DNA from: Pseudomonas sp. JM0905a
Lineage (GTDB): Bacteria; Pseudomonadota; Gammaproteobacteria; Pseudomonadales; Pseudomonadaceae
DNA length: 64,000 nucleotides
Direction of reading: 5' to 3'
NCBI RefSeq assembly: GCF_014700075.1
Contig: NZ_JACXBU010000005.1
Coordinates: 62,001-126,000, forward strand
Under the pieces are notes generated by a model. It was not told where the DNA came from, searched no databases, and saw only the letters and a program-made list of their open reading frames with translations. How positions within the stretch are numbered: position 1 is the stretch's first letter; each line of letters opens with the position of its first letter. Position numbers and translations under genes: made by a program. Below, piece after piece: positions 53,058 through 61,437 of this stretch.

Positions 53058-53309
53058 ATGCTTTTCCGTCTCCTGGTATTCCTCTATCCCGTCATCCGTA
53101 CCCTTGGGCCGGGCGTCGCGGCCCTGTTGTTCATCTGCAGCCTGAGCCTCATCGGCTACGCCATCCTGCGCGATCCGGGCCCCTGGAGCTGGTTGGCCGC
53201 GATCGGATGCCTCCTGGCTTCTGCCCTGCTTGCGCTGCTCTGCCACAGCTACAACTGGTGGCTGTTCAAGCTGCGTCCACGCGGAACCCTGTTCATTCCC
53301 ATCAAGTAA
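53058..53309 (+). CDS. Small membrane protein of unknown function
   Basis: 83 residues with two or three hydrophobic segments (about 1-12, 19-39, 45-64) and a positively charged C-terminus (LRPRGTLFIPIK). I do not recognise it. GAGG lies upstream of the ATG. A GC-rich hairpin (gccgggca/tgcccggc, 53020-53040) precedes it by 17 bases, perhaps ending the upstream operon. Confidence 0.6.
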   Translation: MLFRLLVFLYPVIRTLGPGVAALLFICSLSLIGYAILRDPGPWSWLAAIGCLLASALLALLCHSYNWWLFKLRPRGTLFIPIK

Positions 53310-53412
53310 CGTCGCCCTTATCGGGCACCATTCATGGCGGTTCCGATTCTTGTGGGGCTGGGGAAGCTGCCGGAGACTCGGCCGATACCCAGGCCTGCCA
53401 AGGAGCCAGCCC

Positions 53413-54324
53413 ATGAGCGATGCAATCCGCTTCGAAGACAAAGTCGTAGTCGTCACCGGCGCCGGTGGCGGTATTGGCCGCGCCCATGCGCTGCTGTTCG
53501 CCCGTCATGGAGCCCGGGTTGTGGTCAACGACCTCGGCGGCAGCACCCACGGTGAAGGCGCCAACGCTTCGGCGGCCGACCGCGTGGTGGCGGAAATCCG
53601 TGAAGCCGGCGGCACCGCCGTGGCCAGCCATGACTCGGTGACCGACGGCGAGAAGATCGTCCAGGCCGCGCTTGATCACTTCGGCCGCGTCGACGTGGTG
53701 GTGAACAACGCCGGCATCCTGCGCGACAAGACCTTCCACAAGATGGAGGACTCCGACTGGGACCTGGTCTACAAGGTCCACGTCGAAGGCGCCTACAAGG
53801 TCACCCGCGCCGCCTGGCCGCACATGCGCGAGCAGGGCTACGGCCGCGTCATCTTCACCTCGTCCACCTCGGGCATCTACGGCAACTTCGGCCAGTCCAA
53901 CTACGGCATGGCCAAGCTCGGCCTCTATGGCCTGACCCGCAACCTGGCCATCGAAGGCCGCAAGAACAACATCCTGGTCAACGCCATCGCCCCTACCGGC
54001 GGCACCCGCATGACCGAAGGCCTGATCCCGCCGCAAGTGTTCGAACAGCTCAAGCCCGAGCTGGTGAGCCCGCTGGTGGTGTTCCTCGGCAGCGAGCAGT
54101 GCCAGGAAACCTCCGGCCTGTTCGAAGTGGGCGGCGGCTGGATCGGCAAGGTGCGCTGGGAGCGCAGCCTGGGCTTCGGTTTCGACCCCAAGGCCGGCTT
54201 CGACGCCGAGGACGTGGCGGCTAACTGGAAGGCCATCTGCGACTTCACTGATGCAGCCCACCCGGCGGACAACGTCGAGGCGTTGCGCGAGATGATGGCC
54301 AACCTGCAGAAGTACGCCCTCTGA
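53413..54324 (+). CDS. SDR family oxidoreductase (HSD17B4-like 3-hydroxyacyl-CoA dehydrogenase)
   Basis: 303 residues. NAD-binding TGAGGGIGRAHA, then NNAG, catalytic Ser and Tyr-x3-Lys as SNYGMAKLG, and the NAIAPTGGTRM region. The N-terminal domain and its C-terminal extension (VRWERSLGFGFD) match the HSD17B4/(3R)-hydroxyacyl-CoA dehydrogenase subfamily. It probably acts on acyl-CoA. ATG 53413 follows AGGAG. A terminator and a REP pair separate it from the enoyl-CoA hydratase. Confidence 0.88.
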   Translation: MSDAIRFEDKVVVVTGAGGGIGRAHALLFARHGARVVVNDLGGSTHGEGANASAADRVVAEIREAGGTAVASHDSVTDGEKIVQAALDHFGRVDVVVNNAGILRDKTFHKMEDSDWDLVYKVHVEGAYKVTRAAWPHMREQGYGRVIFTSSTSGIYGNFGQSNYGMAKLGLYGLTRNLAIEGRKNNILVNAIAPTGGTRMTEGLIPPQVFEQLKPELVSPLVVFLGSEQCQETSGLFEVGGGWIGKVRWERSLGFGFDPKAGFDAEDVAANWKAICDFTDAAHPADNVEALREMMANLQKYAL

Positions 54325-54389
54325 TCCCGCCGTTCACCGGGGCAGTTCCGCCAGCGGGCTGAACATTCCTCCGGAGACGCACTATGTTG

Positions 54390-54423
54390 AAGGCCGGCCT
54401 TGTTGCCGGCCTTTTTCATTTTG
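54390..54423 (+). terminator. Terminator after the SDR gene
   Basis: aaggccggc/gccggccttt stem with CTTGTT loop and TTTTTCATTTT, about 66 bases after the stop at 54324. Confidence 0.87.
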
Positions 54424-54442
54424 TGGGAGCGAGTGAATCGAT

Positions 54443-54541
54443 TGTAGGGGCGATTTCAATCGCCAAGGGCGGCGCAGCTGCCCCCGTCTAACTCCATCGG
54501 GCAGACCTACGGCCTGCTTGGCGAATGAATTCGCCCCTACA
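54443..54541. repeat. REP pair with a degenerate left arm
   Basis: The right arm ggcgaatgaattcgccccta, ending ca (54520-54541), is exact; the left arm tgtaggggcgatttcaatcg (54443-54462) has substitutions. The middle carries gggcagacctacggcctgct as in other copies. It lies between the SDR and enoyl-CoA hydratase genes; a further tgtgggagcgag REP half-site starts at 54422. Confidence 0.75.
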
Positions 54542-54574
54542 GCTCTCCGTCACCTTGAACTTCCAGGAGCCCCC

Positions 54575-55348
54575 ATGAACGTCAGAGTCGAGAAGAATGG
54601 CCCCGTCACCACCCTGATCATCGACCGTCCCGAGGTGCGCAATGCCGTCGACCGGCCCACCGCCGAGGCCCTGGCCGCGGCGCTGCGGGCGTTCGAGGTG
54701 GACGAAGAGGCGCGGGTAGCGGTGCTTACCGGTTCAGGCGGCACCTTCTGCGCCGGCGCCGACCTGGGGGCCGTGGCCGAGGATGGCGCACGACGCAACC
54801 GCCTGGACTCCGAGGGCGACGGCCCCATGGGACCGAGCCGGATGCAACTGGCGAAACCGCTGATCGCCGCCATCGAGGGCCACGCGGTGGCCGGCGGCAT
54901 GGAGCTGGCGCTGCTGGCGGATATGCGGGTGATGGCCGAGGACGCGGTGTTCGGCGTGTTCTGCCGGCGTTTCGGCGTGCCGTTGATCGATGGTGGCACC
55001 GTGCGCCTGCCGCGCATCGTCGGCCAGGGCCGGGCGATGGACCTGATCCTCACCGGCCGTCCGGTCAAGGCCCAGGAAGCGCTGGCCATGGGCCTGGCGA
55101 ACCGGGTCGTGGCCAAGGGCGAAGCCCGCGCTGCAGCCGAGGAACTGGCCCACGCCATCGCTGCCTTCCCGCAGCGCTGCATGCTGGCGGATCGGGCCAG
55201 CGCCTATGCCCAGTGGGAACTGCCTTTCGAGGCCGCCATCGCCAATGAATTCAAGGGTGGGATGAAGGTTATCCACAGCGGCGAAACCCTGGCGGGCGCC
55301 CGGTCTTTCAAGGCGGGGCAGGGGCGGCACGGCAGCTTTGACGATTGA
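54575..55348 (+). CDS. Enoyl-CoA hydratase/isomerase family protein
   Basis: 257 residues, crotonase family. The CoA-binding IIDRPEVRNAVDRPT and oxyanion region GGTFCAGADLGAV and AIEGHAVAGGMELALLADMR are present. The acid-base Glu positions are less certain, so hydratase or another crotonase activity is possible. ATG 54575 follows AGGAGCCCCC. It follows the SDR enzyme in the same direction, across a REP pair. Confidence 0.87.
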   Translation: MNVRVEKNGPVTTLIIDRPEVRNAVDRPTAEALAAALRAFEVDEEARVAVLTGSGGTFCAGADLGAVAEDGARRNRLDSEGDGPMGPSRMQLAKPLIAAIEGHAVAGGMELALLADMRVMAEDAVFGVFCRRFGVPLIDGGTVRLPRIVGQGRAMDLILTGRPVKAQEALAMGLANRVVAKGEARAAAEELAHAIAAFPQRCMLADRASAYAQWELPFEAAIANEFKGGMKVIHSGETLAGARSFKAGQGRHGSFDD

Positions 55349-55362
55349 TCGTGATGGAACAC

Positions 55363-55384
55363 TGTGGAGGTGAATTCGTTCGCC
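55363..55384. repeat. Degenerate REP arm
   Basis: tgtggaggtgaattcgttcg, ending cc, resembles tgtaggggcgaattcattcg. A single, weathered REP arm at the end of the enoyl-CoA hydratase gene. Confidence 0.5.
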
Positions 55385-55417
55385 GAGCAGGGCAAAGCCC
55401 TGCCGGCTCCAGCTTCG

Positions 55418-55762
55418 TCAGCGAGAAATGATCACGTAGGTCTTGCGCAGGGTTTCCTTCACATCCCACACGCCCAGGCTGTTGGCCGGCAGTAGCAGGG
55501 CGTCGCCTGCCTTGATTTCGATGGGCTCGCCGCCGTCCGGGGTGAAGGTGCAGCTGCCGTGGGTGAAGTGGCAGAACTCCTGCTCGACGATCTGCCGGCG
55601 GAAGCGGCCGGGGCTGCATTCCCAGACGCCGGTTTCCACCTGATCGGTGCGCTCCACCGAATGCACGCGGGTGTGCGGCACCGGCTCGCCGACGGGCACC
55701 GCTACCGGGGCCGGTTCAGACAGGGGAAGGTCGTGGGTGTTCTTCAGCAGGGTGGCTTTCAT
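55418..55762 (-). CDS. Cupin domain protein
   Basis: 114 residues. VWECSPGRFRRQIVEQEFCH then GSCTFTPDGGEPIEIKAGDA is a small cupin of the DUF861/EutQ-like group, with metal-binding residues partly replaced (EFCHFTHG). It may act as a small-molecule sensor or isomerase. It lies 75 bases upstream of, and on the same strand as, the FAD-dependent oxidase, with which it is probably co-transcribed. Confidence 0.85.
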   Translation of the reverse strand: MKATLLKNTHDLPLSEPAPVAVPVGEPVPHTRVHSVERTDQVETGVWECSPGRFRRQIVEQEFCHFTHGSCTFTPDGGEPIEIKAGDALLLPANSLGVWDVKETLRKTYVIISR

Positions 55763-55787
55763 GTCGTTGGCTCCGCAAATGCCGGGA

Positions 55788-55814
55788 TGTAGGAGCGAGC
55801 GTTGCTCGCGAATG
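55788..55814. repeat. REP palindrome TGTAGGAGCGAGCG...
   Basis: tgtaggagcgagcgttgctc, then gcgaatg, is a single-unit REP of the same gtaggagcgagc class as 47509-47575. It lies between the cupin and oxidase genes. Confidence 0.7.
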
Positions 55815-55837
55815 GATGCAGTGAGATTTCGCGCGGA

Positions 55838-57244
55838 CTAGCGCATCAGGCCTTCCAGCAGGCCGGCCAGTTTGAGTGCCATGGTCCGGCGCCAGGGCGC
55901 GCTGTGGGGATTGGCCAGCACCCGGTCCTCGTGGACGAAGCTGCGGATGATGGCGTTGTAGCCGATCCAGCGGCAGGGTTCCGGTTCCCAGGCGCTGAGG
56001 CGCCCCAGCGGGCCGTCGCCCAGTACCCAGGGCTGGCGGGTGAGCAGGGATTCCTTGCCGAGGATCAGGTCGGCCAGGGTGCGCCCGCCCAGGTTGCTGG
56101 CACCCACGCCCTCGCCGCCGTAGCCGCCGGATAGCGCGATGCCGTTCTTGCGGTCCACCAGCATGTGCGGACGGAAGCGTCGCGCCATGCCCAGGTTGCC
56201 GCCCCAGCTATGGGTGATGCGCACATTGCGCAGTTGCGGGAAGAGTTCGCCCAACAGGTAGCGGCGCAGGCCGACTTCGTCTTCGGTGAGCTGGAAGTCC
56301 TGTCGCAGTTTGCCGCCGAAGCGGTAGCCGCCCCGTGCGCCGAAGGCCAGGCGGTTGTCGGCGGTGCGTTGTGCATAGGTGACCTGGCGGCTGCTCTCGC
56401 TGAAGGCCTGGCCGTGTTCCAGGCCGATCTCCGCCCATTGCTCGTCGGAGAGCGGTTCGGTGCCGATCAGCAGGCTCTGCACCGGCAGCTGGTACTTGCC
56501 CAGCGGCGGCAGGCTGGCGGCGTAGCCTTCGATGGCCGGTACCACCCAGTGCGCCTTGAGTTCGCCCTGGGTAGTGCGTACCAGCCCTGGCTGCCAGTGG
56601 GTGGCGGGGCTCTGCTCGAACAATTGCACGCCCATGCGTTCCACCGCCCTGGCCAGCCCGCGCACCAGCTTGGCCGGCTGGATGGTGGCGCAGTGCGGGG
56701 TGTGGATGCCGCCGTAGGGGTTGGCCACGCGCAACTGGCCGTTCAGTTCTTCGGGGCTCAGCCAGCGGTAGTCGGCTTCGGTCAGGCCTTCGGCATAGAG
56801 GTCGGCCAACTGCTCACGCAGGCGCTTTTCCTGCTCCGGGTAGCGTGCGGCGCAATAGAGGATGCCGCCCTTGCGGAAGTGGCAGTCGATTTCTTCGCGC
56901 TGCAGCACGTCGGCCACTTCGTCGGGTATGCCATGCAGCAGGTCGAAGGACGCCTTGCGCACTTCGCTGGGCAGCGGCGCCAGGGCACGGTCCTCACCCA
57001 GCAGGTTGCCCATCAGCCAGCCGCCGTTGCGACCGCTGGCGCCAAAGCCGGCGAACTCCGACTCGACGATGGCGATCTTCAGCCCGGGAGCCTGGCGCTT
57101 GAGGTAATAGGCCGTCCACAACCCGGTGTAGCCGGCGCCGATGATCGCCACGTCCACCACCAGCGAACCGGACAGCGCCGGTCGCAGCTTGAGGTCTTCG
57201 TCGAGCGTGTCCATCCACAGGCTGATCGAGCGCCAGTTCGGCAT
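55838..57244 (-). CDS. FAD-dependent amine oxidase (DAO/glycine oxidase type)
   Basis: 468 residues. The FAD-binding loop VDVAIIGAGYTGLWTAYYLK near the N-terminus, then GASGRNGGWLMG, match the DAO superfamily. ALSGGYGGEGVGASNLGGRT near the C-terminus closes the FAD site. The GRNGG motif and cupin neighbour resemble gamma-glutamylputrescine oxidase-like enzymes (PuuB type), but the substrate is unproven. ATG at 57244 is used. The SnoaL-AraC regulator lies upstream. Confidence 0.88.
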   Translation of the reverse strand: MPNWRSISLWMDTLDEDLKLRPALSGSLVVDVAIIGAGYTGLWTAYYLKRQAPGLKIAIVESEFAGFGASGRNGGWLMGNLLGEDRALAPLPSEVRKASFDLLHGIPDEVADVLQREEIDCHFRKGGILYCAARYPEQEKRLREQLADLYAEGLTEADYRWLSPEELNGQLRVANPYGGIHTPHCATIQPAKLVRGLARAVERMGVQLFEQSPATHWQPGLVRTTQGELKAHWVVPAIEGYAASLPPLGKYQLPVQSLLIGTEPLSDEQWAEIGLEHGQAFSESSRQVTYAQRTADNRLAFGARGGYRFGGKLRQDFQLTEDEVGLRRYLLGELFPQLRNVRITHSWGGNLGMARRFRPHMLVDRKNGIALSGGYGGEGVGASNLGGRTLADLILGKESLLTRQPWVLGDGPLGRLSAWEPEPCRWIGYNAIIRSFVHEDRVLANPHSAPWRRTMALKLAGLLEGLMR

Positions 57245-57423
57245 AGGCAGGTCCCCGTTGGCAGGTTGTTGTGGCTGGCAAGGCTAGAGCCTGGCCGGGG
57301 ACTTGTCGTGTGCGCGGGCACGCTGGGAATGAAGTACTGGGACTTGTCGGTAGGGCGCGCTGCGCGCACCAGCGTCACCGTGCAGGAATTGAACCCCGCC
57401 AGTGCGCACGGCGCACCCTGCGG

Positions 57424-58209
57424 TCAGGTCGGCAACTGCTTGAGATAAGCCTTGGGCGACAGCCCCGTGTGTTGGCGGAAGCAGCGGTAGAAGGCGGAGA
57501 GCGAATTGAAACCGGCGGTGAAGGCCAGCTCGTCGATGCGCACCGGCGGCACGGCGATTTCCAGCAGCTTGAGCAGGTGCTGCAGGCGCGCGTGGTTGAC
57601 GTACTGGTAGAAGCTCTGGCCGAGCATCTGGTTCAGCAGGTAGGAAATCTGGTTGCGGGTATAGCCGGTGGCGCTGGCCACCTGGTGCAGGTCCAGCGCC
57701 GGATCGAGGTAGGGCTGGGAACGCTGGAAGTATTCCTCGATGTCCCGCGCCAGCAGGCCGAGCTGGCGTGCCGACAGTCCGAGGCGGCTGGCTGCCGGCC
57801 GTTGCGACGGGGTTTTGCTGGACTGGGACGCAGGCTGCACCAGCAGAGCGTATTCGTTGATCCGCCAGATCAGCCCGTCGCGCACGGTGATGGCTTCGCT
57901 GGCGCGGAAGGTGCCGCCGCCGGCGACGCTGATGGCGTACTGGATGAAGGCGGTGTCGCCGTCGATGCGGATGCGGTCGTTGTGTTCGAGGAAGTCCTCG
58001 GGGCTGCTGGGCATGGTGGCGCGGACATAGTCCGCCAGCTCTTCGCGGTGCATGCAGCGGTTCTGGAAGAAGTCGTTGTATTCCACGTCGGGGTGGTAGA
58101 GCGCCAGAACGGCCTCGATGTCGCGGGCTTTCCAGCTCAAGTGGTAGCGCATCACCACGTCACGGGTGGCGGCGGTCTGGGGGGCGGGGGCTTGGTCGTG
58201 CGAACTCAT
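57424..58209 (-). CDS. SnoaL-like domain fused to AraC-type DNA-binding domain
   Basis: 261 residues. The first about 125 residues (RYHLSWKARDIEAVLALYHP, then EYNDFF) form a SnoaL/NTF2-like small-molecule-binding domain. The C-terminal HTH pair (ASATGYTRNQISYLLNQML and DELAFTAGFNSLSAFYRCFR) is AraC-type. A ligand-binding pocket replaces the usual cupin sensor. It is on the same strand as and upstream of the FAD oxidase and cupin gene, so it probably regulates them. ATG 58209 lacks a clear ribosome-binding site. Confidence 0.88.
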   Translation of the reverse strand: MSSHDQAPAPQTAATRDVVMRYHLSWKARDIEAVLALYHPDVEYNDFFQNRCMHREELADYVRATMPSSPEDFLEHNDRIRIDGDTAFIQYAISVAGGGTFRASEAITVRDGLIWRINEYALLVQPASQSSKTPSQRPAASRLGLSARQLGLLARDIEEYFQRSQPYLDPALDLHQVASATGYTRNQISYLLNQMLGQSFYQYVNHARLQHLLKLLEIAVPPVRIDELAFTAGFNSLSAFYRCFRQHTGLSPKAYLKQLPT

Positions 58210-58263
58210 GGGGCGGTCACGGCGGGAGGAATGTCAAAGCATGCCCGAGCCGCCGGGGCGCCA

Positions 58264-59067
58264 TCAATGCAGCGGCTGCACATGCCCCAGCCGGCGCAGG
58301 CGCTGGGCCAGTTGCAGGTGCTGGGCCGGGTTGTCGCAGAGCAGCAGGGCGCGCTCCAGGTCGTAGCGCTCCGCCTGGGGGCAATCCAGGCGCTGGTAGA
58401 TATCGGCACGCGCCAGGTGGTCGTGCATGGTCGGCGGGCCGAGCAGCAGCACGCGCTCGGCATCCTTCAGCGCGGCGAGGAACTCGCCCGCCTCCTGGTG
58501 GAGCATGCGCAGGTTGCGAGATAGGCGCTGGAGCATTTCCTTCGCGCTGGCCGTCTGCAGGTGGGCTGCCTGGAGCTCGGCCTGCGGGCCCTGGACACGC
58601 GCCAGCAGGTCGCGGCAATCGCGGGTGTACAGGCGACGGCCGCTGCTCGGGTCGAGCAGGTGGTCGGCACCGGGCACGCGCAGCAGGAAGTGGCCGGGAA
58701 AACCCACCCCGGCCAGGGGAATGCCCAGGCGTGCGGCCAGTTCCAGGGCGATCAGCGCCAGCGACAGCGGCTGTCCCCGGCGCCGGGTGAGCACCTCGGG
58801 CAGCAGCGCGGCACGCGGGCGCAGGGGCGTGTCGTCGTCCTCGTGGAAGTCCAGCTCGTTCAGCCGACGCAGCAGCGGCTGGGCCAGTTCGGCCGGCGCC
58901 AGGTTCGGCAGGCCGGCCGCCACCAGCTGGAGCAGGCCACCGAATTCGCGCAGCACCCGTTCCGGGTCCAGGCGCGGATTGTGTTCGGCGGCGATCCACA
59001 GGGCCGCCTCCAGCATCGCCGGAGGCTCGCGTTCGAGGCAGGCTAGACAGCGTTGGCGCGGGTCCAT
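58264..59067 (-). CDS. SirB1-like transglutaminase-fold protein
   Basis: 267 residues. The transglutaminase-like core is present as VLTRRRGQPLSLALIALELAAR and LAGVGFPGHFLLRVPGA, with the canonical Cys absent in view, followed by a helical/TPR-type C-terminus (DHLARADIYQRLDCPQAERY). It matches the SirB1 family (PF13369 type), of unknown function. ATG 59067 follows GGAGATACCC; the longer frame is antisense to the next gene's promoter. It is divergent from the amino-acid dehydrogenase. Confidence 0.85.
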   Translation of the reverse strand: MDPRQRCLACLEREPPAMLEAALWIAAEHNPRLDPERVLREFGGLLQLVAAGLPNLAPAELAQPLLRRLNELDFHEDDDTPLRPRAALLPEVLTRRRGQPLSLALIALELAARLGIPLAGVGFPGHFLLRVPGADHLLDPSSGRRLYTRDCRDLLARVQGPQAELQAAHLQTASAKEMLQRLSRNLRMLHQEAGEFLAALKDAERVLLLGPPTMHDHLARADIYQRLDCPQAERYDLERALLLCDNPAQHLQLAQRLRRLGHVQPLH

Positions 59068-59230
59068 GGGTATCTCCGAGAGGTTGTTTCCTTGTAGCCA
59101 ACTGGTTGATTTTCGTCCAGTAGTGGCACGAACGACGGTTATCTCGGCGCTCCGGCTTATGTCCGGATGCAAGGGGGCGGATGGCGCAGGCCGACCTATA
59201 CTGGCCCTAAAGTCAGGAAGGGAGACCGCC

Positions 59231-60250
59231 ATGTTCGCCATGATGGAAACCGCCCGGCTGGAGGCGTTGCACCTCGCCAACGACCCCGCCACCGGACTCA
59301 AGGCCATCATCGCCATCCACAACACCCGCCTCGGTCCAGCCTTGGGCGGGTGCCGTTATCTCGCCTACCCCGATGATGAAAGCGCCATCCGCGATGCCAT
59401 CCGCCTCGCCCAGGGTATGAGCTACAAGGCCGCCCTGGCCGGCCTCGACCAAGGGGGCGGCAAGGCGGTGATCATCCGCCCGGCCCACGTGAATGATCGC
59501 GCATCGCTGTTCGAAGCCTTCGGCCGCATGATCGAGTCCCTCAATGGCCGTTACATCACCGCGGTGGACAGCGGCACCTCCAGCGCCGACATGGACTGCA
59601 TCGCTCAGCAGACCCGCCACGTCACCAGCACCACGGCGGCCGGCGATCCTTCGCCGCACACCGCCCTCGGCGTCTTCGCCGGCATCCGTGCCACCGCCCA
59701 TGCGCGCCTCGGCAGCGACGACCTCGAAGGCTTGCGCATCGCCGTGCAGGGCCTCGGCCACGTGGGCTATGCCCTGGCCGAACAGCTCCATGCGGTCGGT
59801 GCCGAGCTGCTGGTCAGCGACCTGGACAGCGGCCGCGTGCAGTTGGCCATCGAGCAATTGGGCGCCCAACCGGTGGCCGCCGATGCCTTCCTCACCACGC
59901 CCTGCGACATCCTCGCGCCTTGCGGCCTGGGCGGTGTACTCAACGCCCAGACGGTGGGTCAGTTGCGGTGCGCAGCGGTGGCTGGCGCGGCCAACAATCA
60001 GCTCGCCAGCCCCGAGATCGCCGACGAGATGGAAGCACGCGGCATCCTCTATGCGCCGGACTACGTGATCAATTCCGGCGGGCTCATCTACGTCGCCCTC
60101 AAGCACAAGGGCGAGACGCTGCCGGCGATCACCGCGCACCTGTCGCGGATCCACCAGCGGCTCACCGAGATTTACGCGCACGCCCAGGCCGACAAGCGAT
60201 CCCCGGCGCGGGTCGCCGACGCCCTGGCCGAGCGCCTGCTGTTCGGCTGA
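59231..60250 (+). CDS. ldh: Leu/Phe/Val dehydrogenase
   Basis: 339 residues. MSYKAALAGLDQGGGKAVII contains the catalytic Lys with GGGK, TAAGDPSPHTALGVF is the substrate block, and VQGLGHVGYALAEQLHAVGA the NAD-binding loop. It oxidatively deaminates leucine and related amino acids to 2-oxo acids. These feed the E1/E2 branched-chain 2-oxoacid dehydrogenase genes immediately downstream. GGGAGACCGCC precedes the ATG. Confidence 0.92.
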   Translation: MFAMMETARLEALHLANDPATGLKAIIAIHNTRLGPALGGCRYLAYPDDESAIRDAIRLAQGMSYKAALAGLDQGGGKAVIIRPAHVNDRASLFEAFGRMIESLNGRYITAVDSGTSSADMDCIAQQTRHVTSTTAAGDPSPHTALGVFAGIRATAHARLGSDDLEGLRIAVQGLGHVGYALAEQLHAVGAELLVSDLDSGRVQLAIEQLGAQPVAADAFLTTPCDILAPCGLGGVLNAQTVGQLRCAAVAGAANNQLASPEIADEMEARGILYAPDYVINSGGLIYVALKHKGETLPAITAHLSRIHQRLTEIYAHAQADKRSPARVADALAERLLFG

Positions 60251-60342
60251 ACGGCCGCCAACCAGCGGCCCGGCCCGTTAGCTCCCGGAGCCACAAGCCC
60301 CGGGCACTGCACAGGCACTCAAAAGGTGTAAGGAGCGAAGCC

Positions 60343-61437
60343 ATGTCCAATCGGATCGATTTGCCCTATACGCGCTTCCTCGACCCCGAGGGACGGCTGG
60401 TCGGCGAACTGCCAGCCTGGGCCGACGATTTCAACCTGCTCACCGACCTCTATCGCCGCATGGTGCTGACCCGCCTCTTCGACCAGAAGGCGGTAGCCCT
60501 GCAACGCACCGGACGCATCGGCACCTACGCCCCGACCCTGGGCCAGGAAGCCATAGGCGTCGCCATCGGCAGCCTGATGCGCGGTGAGGATGTGCTGGTG
60601 CCCTATTACCGCGACACGGCCGTGCAGTTGATGCGCGGCGTGCGCATGGAGGAAATCCTGCTCTACTGGGGCGGCGACGAACGCGGCAGCGACTTCCAGG
60701 ACCCGCGCTCGAAAGAGGATTTCCCCATCTGCGTGCCCATCGCCACCCAGGCGCTGCATGCCTGTGGCGTGGCCTCGGCGATCAAGATCCGTGGGCAGCA
60801 CCGCGCGGTGGTCACCACCTGCGGCGACGGCGCCACCAGCAAGGGTGACTTTCTCGAAGCCCTCAATGTGGCCGGTGCCTGGCAGTTGCCGGTGGTCTTC
60901 GTGGTGAACAACAACCAGTGGGCCATCTCGGTGCCCCGGCGCATCCAGAGCGGCGCACCCACCCTCGCGCAAAAGGCCACTGGCGCCGGCTTCCACGGCG
61001 AACAAGTGGACGGCAACGACGTGCTGGCCGTCTATGACCGCGTGCGATGGGCGCTGGACCGTACCCGCCACGGCAAGGGACCAGTCCTGCTGGAATGCCT
61101 CAGCTACCGCTTGGGCGATCACACCACCGCCGACGACGCCACCCGTTACCGCAGCGCCGAGGAGGTCAAGGCGGCCTGGCAGGAAGAACCCATCAAGCGC
61201 ATGCAGGCCTTCCTCGCCGCCAACCGGGTCTGGGACGAAGGGCGCGAGCAGGCGTTGATCGCCGACTGCCAACGGCAAGTGCAGGCGGCTGTGGATAATT
61301 TCGAATCCGCCGGAATCCAGCCAGTGGAAGCGGTGCTCGACCACGTCTACGCACGTTGGCCCGCGGCCCTGGGTGAGCAACGCGAAATGCTGATGGAACG
61401 GGTTGCCCGGCGTGAGCAAGGAGGTAGTCATGACTAA
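60343..61437 (+). CDS. 2-oxoacid dehydrogenase E1 alpha subunit
   Basis: 364 residues. The ThDP-binding motif GDGATSKGDFLEALNVAGAW, broken by neighbours VVNNNQWAI, is the GDGxxxxGxxxEalNxA signature of E1 alpha. The opening part TYAPTLGQEAIGVAIGSLMR and YYRDTAVQLMRG is the conserved phosphorylation-loop-like region. With the beta subunit it decarboxylates branched-chain or pyruvate-like 2-oxo acids. AAGGAG precedes ATG 60343. Overlap of 8 bases with E1 beta. Confidence 0.93.
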   Translation: MSNRIDLPYTRFLDPEGRLVGELPAWADDFNLLTDLYRRMVLTRLFDQKAVALQRTGRIGTYAPTLGQEAIGVAIGSLMRGEDVLVPYYRDTAVQLMRGVRMEEILLYWGGDERGSDFQDPRSKEDFPICVPIATQALHACGVASAIKIRGQHRAVVTTCGDGATSKGDFLEALNVAGAWQLPVVFVVNNNQWAISVPRRIQSGAPTLAQKATGAGFHGEQVDGNDVLAVYDRVRWALDRTRHGKGPVLLECLSYRLGDHTTADDATRYRSAEEVKAAWQEEPIKRMQAFLAANRVWDEGREQALIADCQRQVQAAVDNFESAGIQPVEAVLDHVYARWPAALGEQREMLMERVARREQGGSHD

